DNA of 64,000 nucleotides from Sthenelais limicola (Eukaryota > Annelida > Polychaeta > Phyllodocida > Sigalionidae). Of this stretch, positions 56,043-64,000 are shown piece by piece; position 1 is the first letter of the stretch, and each line of letters opens with the position of its first letter. The translations under genes and the position numbers were made by a program. The notes below the pieces were generated by a model. The model searched no databases and was not told the DNA's origin. It saw nothing but the letters and a program-made list of their open reading frames with translations. The stretch lies in assembly GCA_942159475.1 (NCBI GenBank), contig OW804097.1, forward strand, positions 111,848,582-111,912,581, read 5' to 3'.

Positions 56043-57106
56043 ATAGAGATCTGTGCATGACTTGAAGTGAAATTATTGATTATCTGGTCACGATTCTCTG
56101 ACAGATTCCCGATGGTTTGACTTTTAGCATCTGGGTAATTGTCATGTTTTGATATCTATGATATTATCGTATGTCTCCAAGTAAAGTGTGTGTATGGATG
56201 CGGAAGACTTGGTAATCTGAACCGCCATTTTGCTAGCCATCAATCAACTGTCTTTAGAGGGAGGTGCCTTCAATATGTCCTTATATTTTGACAGATTCAT
56301 ACAATATACATACATGTATCATTTCAGCTGCTAGATGAACCTTCGTAGTGGGGCACTTATAGATGAGATTTATGGCCTTAGAAATGATTTGAAAAAAAGA
56401 CAATAGGTTAAATCTTACGTTTGGGAACCCCCGTTTTATTTAAAACGTATTGTGTCCTTTGTACAGAGTACAGAATATAGCATTTGTGTAACCATGCATT
56501 ACATCTTCACGGTATAGGTTTTACAGAATTACTACAATTTCTTTAGAAGAAGTCTGTTTTATTTAAAAGGTACCTATTTCTTTTATGAACGATTATGTTA
56601 GTTCTAGAGTAAAGCATAAATATAACCTCTATCATGCATTGTTTAACTGTTAATTGTTGAAAATGTTGCTGAAATTGATTTAAGACACACACAAAATGGA
56701 AAATTAGAAGATATTGGTAGAAACAAGAGGGGGCAAGACTGTGAGAACATGTACGACTGGACGAGAACAGATAAAATGTCTGCAAGAACAAATTAGATTC
56801 TCTCCTCTCAAGTTCATCCAATTTATAATGCAAAAGAAACATGGCATTTTGCATTCATAAATCTTGTAAAAAAACAACTTACATAAACATATATTATAGC
56901 TTGCCAGTCTCCTTTGTTAACCATATATAAACTTGTATTCATAAGTATCAAATCTACTGTTACTCGTAAAGTACTCATAATGTCCCATTATGTACATCAT
57001 AAAAGCTTTGCGATTTATTACTGAACAAAAATGACCAATTTCCTATTACAAACACGATGGCAATAAAAATCCCATCTTTTTTTCTTCCTTCTTTTGGACC
57101 AGTAGC
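56043..57106. other. No feature seen
   Basis: No conserved protein-like frame, RNA gene or transposon terminus recognised on either strand. Confidence 0.4.
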
Positions 57107-57201
57107 TACACTCTGTTTGAGACCTATTTAGAGTAAACATCAAAGCGACCCAATGGTACCCCTACGGCGAGCCGCTCCAAGTAGATCTCGAATAGAGTGT
57201 A
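57107..57201. mobile_element. M8: 95-bp hairpin element
   Basis: TACACTCTGTTTGAGACCTA at the left is mirrored by TAGATCTCGAATAGAGTGTA at the right. Orientation is opposite to the copy at 39846-39929. Confidence 0.85.
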
Positions 57202-57437
57202 AAAGGGAACTTTCCTTCCTGGGAATCCAGACCAAAAACTGTTGTTATAGCCAGACAGACAGACCAGAAACCCCCTACCAGCTATGATACTCTCAGTGCA
57301 TTGTATACCATTGTCGCGCACTGGTAGAAATAGAGAGCCTGTGAGAAACTCCCATCACCCTTTCTCACTTATTCCTGAGGGGTTATCCTTTCCTGATTAA
57401 AGACTAGAAGCTGGAAAAACCCGATTGAATTCCAAGA

Positions 57438-57629
57438 CAGTCTAGGCCCAAAGTTGAGAGAGTCCCTTCAAACGAAGGGAAAACCTCTCGCCTCAAACAA
57501 CAAAGTACCATTATAATCCCATTAAGACCGCAAAATATCATTATATTCCCATTAAAACGCCGAGTCCTAGGCCAGGAAAGTAGGCTGACATACCATTCTT
57601 ATCTGATCTGATGGTTTGGACCTAGAGTG
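57438..57629 (-). mobile_element. M2 element, subtype A
   Basis: CAGTCTAGGCCCAAAGTTGA at the left, GGTTTGGACCTAGAGTG at the right. The core CGTCCAATCA has been lost. Confidence 0.85.
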
Positions 57630-57631
57630 AA

Positions 57632-58002
57632 GAGAACCCTTTCAGATGTTGTCATATTTGACACCATTTTTATCGGAAAATGCAAGGATCCTTCCACTTA
57701 TATCATAGCTTGTGTAAATGATCTATAAAAACCAAATGCATGATGGGAAAGATGAAGTCTTATTTCATGGGAACTTATTTTATGGGATCTTTTACATGAT
57801 ATAACTGTTAAATATTCAATGCTGAACTATGCATGTCATCTATAGCTTTTACACTGACATACAACCTCCGTAATTCCATGCAAATCATGGACACAGTCAG
57901 GTCCAGACGGCTATGTTCCTCGATTCCACATCCAGCGACCCCTAAAACCTAGGTGTTCAAAACTGCCTTCTGAACCTGACTGGGACATGCAAATCCCCTA
58001 TT
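57632..58002 (+). mobile_element. M3 element with a small palindromic insertion
   Basis: M3 interior (TTTATCGGAAAATGCAAGGA, TAATTCCATGCAAATCATGG) and right end CATGCAAATCCCCTATT. The left terminus is missing. An 89-bp element is inserted at 57894-57982. Confidence 0.75.
57894..57982. mobile_element. 89-bp inverted-repeat insertion inside M3
   Basis: CAGTCAGGTCCAGACGGC at the left is mirrored by GCCTTCTGAACCTGACTG at the right. It is absent from the same place in the other M3 copies. Confidence 0.8.
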
Positions 58003-58928
58003 GACATGTATTGAAACATTGATTTGATCATTTATGCATCGAAGAAAGCCATGCAGAATTGTGATGAACAGTCATTCAACTTAGGAGAAGAACGAGAGGA
58101 GGTATACGATCTAGATAGAACTTTTTCCCAGGGTGTATATATATATAGCTGTAGCCTTATATCAAGTCTATAGGTTATATATTAGCCCAGTCATGACACT
58201 CCACTATGTGTCAACCCCCTTTTTTACTTCCACATATACATCTTACGTGGGGCTGACACCAGAACATTGAGGGATTTATGAATGGTAGCTATCAGACAGT
58301 GACGTCACATTAAGCGTTTGTTTGATCCAGGGTTCGGTCTTCATTTTAGAGCCCGCCCCTCAAATTCCAGAAGGTATATCAAACGCCAAAGCATTCGTTT
58401 GTTGTAGAGAAGCTATAATTATTCTATTATCCTTTAGAAGAAGACACATATGGCAAAACGTGTCAGGATTGCTTGACAGACAAATAAACATGCAAACAAA
58501 AATTCACAACAAGGATTGATATCAGTTGACTTGCTTCCACCTAATTTTTTTAATTCTTTTATCCTGGCATCTTTTCAGGGATGTGTTTTTAACTTTTCTC
58601 ACATTTTCCAGTTTCCAATAGAACTTATAAGAACCTTAAAACAATGCTAGAGCATATCCACATTGTGGACAAGCGTTTTTCTTTATTGAACAGTCAACTG
58701 TTAATGTTATTGGCGACGGCCTGAATCTTGATAGAAACAAACAAAAAAACGAAGGACTATGCGAATCGTTTCTATATAGTGAATATCCACTGAGAATGAT
58801 CTCATTACGGGTAGTATGGGGTTATATGAAGAAACATAAATCTACCTTTGACATAACCATTCTGTATTCACCATTTGATTAAAGATGGCAACGATAACCA
58901 TATTTATCAATTTAGAACTGACGACTCA
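58003..58928. other. No gene seen
   Basis: Contains GAAGAAGACACATATGGCAA followed by AACGTGTC and AATAAAC near 58438-58495, similar in form to 38728-38770 (GAAGACCCAATGGGGTCG). Otherwise nothing recognised. Confidence 0.4.
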
Positions 58929-59006
58929 GAAAAGCCATTAGCGCAGTAGGGGTCCAATCACTAACATACCGTTTTATCTGATCTGAGAGATTCTGAGCCA
59001 AGACTG
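58929..59006 (-). mobile_element. M2 subtype B, solo right half
   Basis: AAAAGCCATTAGCGCAGTAG to GATTCTGAGCCAAGACTG. Confidence 0.75.
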
Positions 59007-59668
59007 AATATGCTAAGTTTGATATCAATATTTTTTCCAACAAACGAAGACACCAGGAACAAAATGTTTAACAGACAGACAAAAACGTCCATGATGATGT
59101 TGCAAAAAAAGTCCCTGGGCTTCTTCTGAGACTTTTAGACCTGAGTTTTTCGATAGTGTATGAACACATACATGCACATGCCCAAGTGTGAAATATAAGG
59201 ACTTTTTTGTGTTTGATTCCATGCTGATTTTAATTAACTGGCATAAACACCAACCCTCAGGCTCCAACTGACCCCACAGGCTCCCTTAGCAGGAAGGCGC
59301 ACTGACCTTCACCTTTCCTAAAGAGGAAGACGTTGAGGTCAGTGCATGCGCCGTGGAAGTGAACTCTCTAGGAAAAGAGGCGGATCGAGGCTCTGCTTGG
59401 GTTAAATGCTTCGCATTTTGACAGCTTAGTCTTCTTCCATTCCAGCGTCTCAAATGGACGGCGAATAAATTATGTGCTAACCAGATCCCATGACAAGTGG
59501 GGATAAACATATTCCTCATCTTTCATACTGAGCACCTCCCACGACCAGTATTCTCAATGGATGGAGTAGATGGGAGCAGGTCGTGTCTGTAAGGTTAAAC
59601 AATTTTAATCAATCATGACCGAGCAGAATTACTTACCTATGTTACTGTAAAGGTTATTTGTCATATAT
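59007..59668. other. No feature seen
   Basis: No coding exon with splice signals or transposon ends recognised. Confidence 0.4.
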
Positions 59669-59903
59669 GGGTCAGATTTTCAGAAAATGTACAATTCAAC
59701 TTCACCAATCCTCTCAAATAACCCCTATTTAAGACAGAACTGAGCTTCAAAATACAGTTTAACATAACAAAACAGATACTTTAAATCAATGTGATACCAA
59801 ATATACTCAGATATACCTGGTATTCATCATTTTCCTACCAGATTTAGCAGAATTTACTGAATGTGTACAGCTGCCAATTGTACATTTTCTGAAAATCTTA
59901 CCC
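59669..59903 (-). mobile_element. M1 inverted-repeat element, reverse orientation
   Basis: GGGTCAGATTTTCAGAAAAT to TTTTCTGAAAATCTTACCC, 235 bp, ATAT on both sides. Confidence 0.9.
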
Positions 59904-61326
59904 ATATGCGCATTCCACTTGAAAGGTGCGATATGAACTCGAATTGGTTTTTATCTTAGCGTTTAGATATTTTATGACGATTCAAAAACAAAGGTTTATT
60001 TTTCGAAACAGAGCTATGCTAGGGAGATAAATCATATAGGGAATGGGCTTAGCACCATTATTTGAATGTTTATTGGACTCCCTTGTTGCGCAATATCATC
60101 CAAAAATTATTCAATTACTAACACCTCGTTCCATTCTCACTATTTGTTGCAAGGCTTTCGTTAATTTAGGGTTTATCAGAACCATGAGAAATAGTAACAG
60201 TAACAAAGAATATAAATAAAGTTACCTTGCTTGGATGGTTGACATGTTATGTCGTAATTCTTGATAGCTAGAAATGTAGCTTGTTCCGACAGTATTACGT
60301 TATGGTATCACAATCAACCATCCAAAAGTTTTAATGTCCTTGCAACTTCCTCACTCACTATTTTAGTATTTCAAACTTTTTAAACCGCATTAATGATACC
60401 TGTTAATCATTCATTAATATTTTTATTTTTATTCATCCATTGTTTAATGTTAAAACCACTTTACTCATGTATTTTTCCTTTTATTCCAGGTAAGTGATAC
60501 GATAACTTTGAACGTGCATACTTCTCCCACCAACGGTAAGATTTGACAAACCTAATGTACAGACCAATGAACCACAGACAATAGGTAAACAATGCTGGGC
60601 ATAGGGTTGATGTTGTGACCATCGATTGACTTGTTCGTTATTCTGTGCAATCTTCTTTTCATCTTCCATTTTGAAGTGAAATGTGTCGTTATATTGAATA
60701 CAATAAGATTATTCATTATTTGGCATTATAAGGGCCCAGTTCACGCGAGTTTGCGCCACAGAGGACTCTTTTGCACTAAATTCTGTGAGAATCGCATGAG
60801 AATCGGCTTGGTGGATGTGTTGTAGAGTGGACAAAAAGGTTGAGACCTTCTCAATTAGAGCTATAAAGTATCCAAACATTTTTGCAATGATCAGCGATCC
60901 TCCGATATCAATTCTCTAACCTATTGAATATCAAAATTATTTGGTTGATTTATATTGATTACGTTTGCAAATCCGTTGTATTGATAGTTATTGCAATCAT
61001 AAAGCCATAATTTGTGCCGGAAAGATGTTTTATCTTCACCGACATTTTCTCCTCAGGAAATGAACTAAAAACCTAAGCTTCCATTGAGAACCATTATTTA
61101 CAGATAGCAAGGACTAAATAAATGTCATTCTGGGAAATAAAGTGGGCTGAACCTGAACTCTTGCTAAAAAGGGGCAAGAATGCCACCTCATAGATGGTCC
61201 GTTTAACTAACATCTTAGCAGTTATCATTTATAGGCGATGTTCAATAATACAACGTTAGACGTTTGCTGAGTATAGCTACTTTGACTGATATAATAGGCT
61301 TTCCAGAGAAAAGATCCATAGAGTTC
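59904..61326. other. Mostly featureless; contains a possible exon
   Basis: AT-rich. A 46-bp interval at 60490-60535 has strong acceptor and donor signals (see findings). No transposon termini recognised. Confidence 0.4.
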
Positions 61327-61675
61327 AATAGGGGATGTGAATATGTCTCACTGTGCATGTCTATTATACCTTTAATGCTGGAATGGATTCAGTTCAGATC
61401 TCACATACAAATATTTCATCGGAAAATGCAAGGATCTTTTCACCAATATCATTGCTTTTGTAAATGATCTATATATATATTAACCAAATTAATTATGGGA
61501 AAGATGAAGTCTTGTTTTATTGTATCATCTAAAGCACATTGCTATTTACATGAAATCCCTGTTAAATATTTCATTCTGAACTCAACATATTTTCTATAGA
61601 TGTTACACTGACATACACCTCCCATAATTCCAAGCGAATAATGATTCAAGAAGGCGGACATGCAAGTCCGATATT
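61327..61675 (+). mobile_element. M3 inverted-repeat element
   Basis: AATAGGGGATGTGAATATGT at the left, GACATGCAAGTCCGATATT at the right, 349 bp. Confidence 0.8.
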
Positions 61676-61899
61676 GGTGTGCCCGACTTTCCTAAGAAAT
61701 ACCTTGATTTAGGACTGTATCATACAGACACCCATGCATTGTACTAGAAAGCGATTTCAGGGACATGTCGACCTGGAGAGAAGTTATTATTAGAAGAGGG
61801 TGTTTTAGGTGAAACGGTTCCCCAGACAATGTAGCATTTGTCCCCTTACAGATGCCAGACTTCTGCTGGGGGTTTGAGTCGTGAGCTAGGTGATGTTGG

Positions 61900-62150
61900 C
61901 CGTCTAGGCCCAAAGTTGAGCGAGTCCCTTCAAACGGAGGGAAGGCCTCTCGCTTCACACGGAGGGAAGGCCTCTCGCCTCAAACCATAAAAGTGACATT
62001 ATAATGAACATTATAATTCCATTAAGACCACAAAATGTCATTATATTCCCATTCAAACGCCTAGTCCTAGGCCAGGAAACCGATTTGCGAAGTAGGCGTC
62101 TAATCACTGACATGACATTCTTATCTGATCTGAGGGAAGGACCTTAGTAT
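61900..62150 (-). mobile_element. M2 subtype A with internal duplications
   Basis: GTCTAGGCCCAAAGTTGAGC at the left. CGGAGGGAAGGCCTCTCGC is present twice in tandem, and ATTATAATG.ACATTATAAT is also doubled. That accounts for its extra length (about 250 bp). Confidence 0.8.
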
Positions 62151-62196
62151 GACAATTAATGTTCATTGTCAGCTTTCAAGGTCCAGCTAATCTGTC

Positions 62197-62383
62197 TATA
62201 CTCAGAGCTCAGAGTTCAGAGAGTACCTCCAAGCTGAGGGAAAGCCTCTCCCTCCAAACCCCAAAATGGTATTACAATCAGATTAAGACCCTATTCCAGG
62301 GCCTTGATAGCCATTAGCGTAGTAGGCGTCCACTCACTGACACGCCATTCTTATTTGTTCTGAGAGGCTCTGAGCCTAGACTG
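62197..62383 (-). mobile_element. M2 element, subtype B
   Basis: CTCAGAGTTCAGAGAGTACC, GCGTAGTAGGCGTCCACTCA and GGCTCTGAGCCTAGACTG. Confidence 0.85.
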
Positions 62384-62933
62384 TAATCTCTTTCCCTTGT
62401 GTCTTTCCCTTAAATGACGTGAGATATCTAAACAATACTTATTGATTAAAAGTCACATTCATGCATGGGAACGTGGATGTAATATCTATCAAATAATATT
62501 TAGACCTGTTCCACTGAACAGCTTTTAACTTTCTTGGTTAGCATATATGTAATACACTCAGATGTATATTCATTTACCTCTTCATGCCAATAGAGCTATC
62601 TGGTTAAGCTTTATCTGAAATAAATGGAACCCTGAGAACTACCAAAGAGAGGGGAAAAATACCCACATTGGTGCGAACATCCTTTCATCAGAGAGAACAT
62701 ATGTCATGTTATTTTTTGGGCCTCAAAAAATGAAATATCCCCTGTTTGTTGAATGAAAACCTCCCAAGGAAGTATAGTCAACATCCTTTGCCCTTGACTC
62801 TTAGGAATAGACGTTTTCTAAGCTTCCACAATGGACCACACAGTTCCTTTAATACTAAACCCAGTTTCATAGCCTTTTATTAAATCATATCCAAATGTCA
62901 AAATCTATATTAACAAGTTTTATGCAAAAGGCT
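62384..62933. other. No feature seen
   Basis: Nothing recognised on either strand. Confidence 0.4.
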
Positions 62934-63074
62934 CACAGCCTATCAGAGGAGATAAGGTCGGTACATCAATGGCTTTCACGGCCCTGGAGTAGGCCCACCT
63001 GTACCGTCCTAATGGGATTTTTCGGCCAATTTCCCTTAGTTTGAAGGGACCTGATAGGTTCTGACCCTACACTG
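62934..63074 (+). mobile_element. M2 element, subtype C
   Basis: CACAGCCTATCAGAGGAGAT at the left and GGTTCTGACCCTACACTG at the right, in the opposite sense to 39319 and 47251. Confidence 0.7.
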
Positions 63075-63117
63075 CTTAAGGCTTCTTCTTACAGGTACAC
63101 AACCTACACATTCTGAA

Positions 63118-63321
63118 CACTCTAGGTCCAAACCCTCAGATCAGATAAGAATGGTTTGTCAGCCTGCTTCGCTAATCTATTTCCTAGCCTAGGAATCAGC
63201 GTTTTAATGGGAATCTAATGACATTTTGCGGTCTTAATGGACTCATAATGGCACTTTGAGGTTTCAGGCGAGAAGCTTTCCCTTCTTTTGAAGAGACTTT
63301 CTCAACTTTCGGCCTAGACTG
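63118..63321 (+). mobile_element. M2 element, subtype A
   Basis: CACTCTAGGTCCAAACCCTC at the left, TTTCGGCCTAGACTG at the right, 204 bp. Confidence 0.9.
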
Positions 63322-63632
63322 TTAAGTTACGTTAAAGGTCCGTAATTTGTTCTGAGAGTGTGTATTTTTTCTTGGCGTTTATATGATTTATACAATGTTT
63401 GTGAGTGGGATCCATTGATCCTAGAGCTAGCCCGGAGACGTCACAGTGTTGAGGGGCGAGGGGAACTCCTGGAGGTATATACCACAACCCAGTGCCTTCA
63501 CACACTCGCATATATAGATGCTATTGTCCATTGTTGTGCTGACAACACGGTATTATACCTAGCGAGACGGGGAGGATGGGGTGAACGGCGGAGGGGAAAT
63601 ATATTTGGTCGAGGGGGTCAGTATGGATGGTA

Positions 63633-64000
63633 AACTTAAAGTTGCATTCTCAGTTAATGCTGTTAAAAAACTGGAGATTTTTTTTTTTTTTTAATAAATT
63701 TTATTGCAAAACATGTTATCGCAAAAATGATATTGAGATATGATCATATTTGAAAAGATGAGGTCAAGCGGATTCCAATGGTAATAAACATTAGGACATT
63801 CAATAAGTGTTTCTATATTTTGAGTTTGATATTTTTATTTTTGAAAAAAAGTTTGCAATATTTCTGAGCGGACATTTTTTTATAGTAAAATAGCTAAATA
63901 TACTCTATAGGTTGAGCTTTGAAATGCATAGATATACTTAATACACTGTCTTCAAATATGGTCAATGTATTCATGCCACATACAGAATTAAGCACTCCTA
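63633..64000. mobile_element. M4 end joined to M5-like sequence, runs off the window
   Basis: AAAGTTGCATTCTCAGTTAA is an M4 terminus. From about 63740 the text (GATTCCAATGGTAATAAACA, TTTGCAATATTTCTGAGCGG, AATAGCTAAATATACTCTAT) follows M5 at 3060-3470. The M5 interior may thus be part of a longer M4-related element. Confidence 0.55.

Overview
The window looks like nuclear DNA of a marine invertebrate, probably a lophotrochozoan and perhaps a mollusc. It is AT-rich and gene-poor, its genes are split by GT-AG introns, and it is crowded with short inverted-repeat transposons. It also holds a GCGAAAAT-type dispersed repeat and a pogo/Tigger-like terminus (CAGTGGAACCTCTC...), both of which I associate with molluscan genomes. 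The taxon is an inference. There are no operons, ribosome binding sites, CRISPR arrays, rRNA genes or convincing tRNA genes.

Four coding loci can be supported. (1) Gene A (minus strand, about 11549 to 9739) and gene B (minus strand, 25058 to 22255) are tandem paralogues. Each has an N-terminal C3HC4 RING exon, a Ser/Pro-rich linker exon and a last exon with one transmembrane helix, as in a tail-anchored E3 ubiquitin ligase. Gene B can be assembled in phase from four exons (224+18+1668+154 nt, 688 codons including the stop). Its linker is built from a coding minisatellite of 201-bp and 150-bp units. Gene A has lost most of that repeat and its middle splicing cannot be resolved. (2) Between them, at 14415-18823 on the plus strand, lies an intronless, degenerate gene about 4.4 kb long. 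It has N-terminal Cys/His motifs, a central region, a domain with FEN1/XPG-type nuclease signatures and a C-terminal CXC (tesmin/TSO1-like) cysteine cluster. At least three frameshifts and one in-frame TGA break it. (3) At 32409-32519 (+) a TATA-driven first coding exon encodes a signal peptide and ends at a GTGAGT donor. Most of the remaining 31 kb may be its first intron or intergenic.

The rest is mainly repeats. I delimited several small inverted-repeat families: M1 (about 235 bp, around 20 copies, 4-bp target duplications), M2 (about 190-210 bp, close to 30 copies, subtypes A, B and C), M3 (about 340 bp), M4 (about 290 bp), M5, M6, M7 and the 84-95 bp hairpin M8. There is also a single 1.5-kb element, T1, with 35-bp terminal inverted repeats and four internal copies of a 20-mer. 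Many are nested (M1, M2 and T1 in M4; M2 in M2 and in M6; M7 in M6), so relative ages can be read from the sequence. Long simple-sequence tracts lie at 29380-29800 (GA), 32900-33240 (CT) and 37440-38270 (ATTC with higher-order structure).

I consider the degenerate FEN-like/CXC gene the most likely representative of an under-described multi-copy system. The RING-repeat-TM paralogue pair comes second and T1 third.
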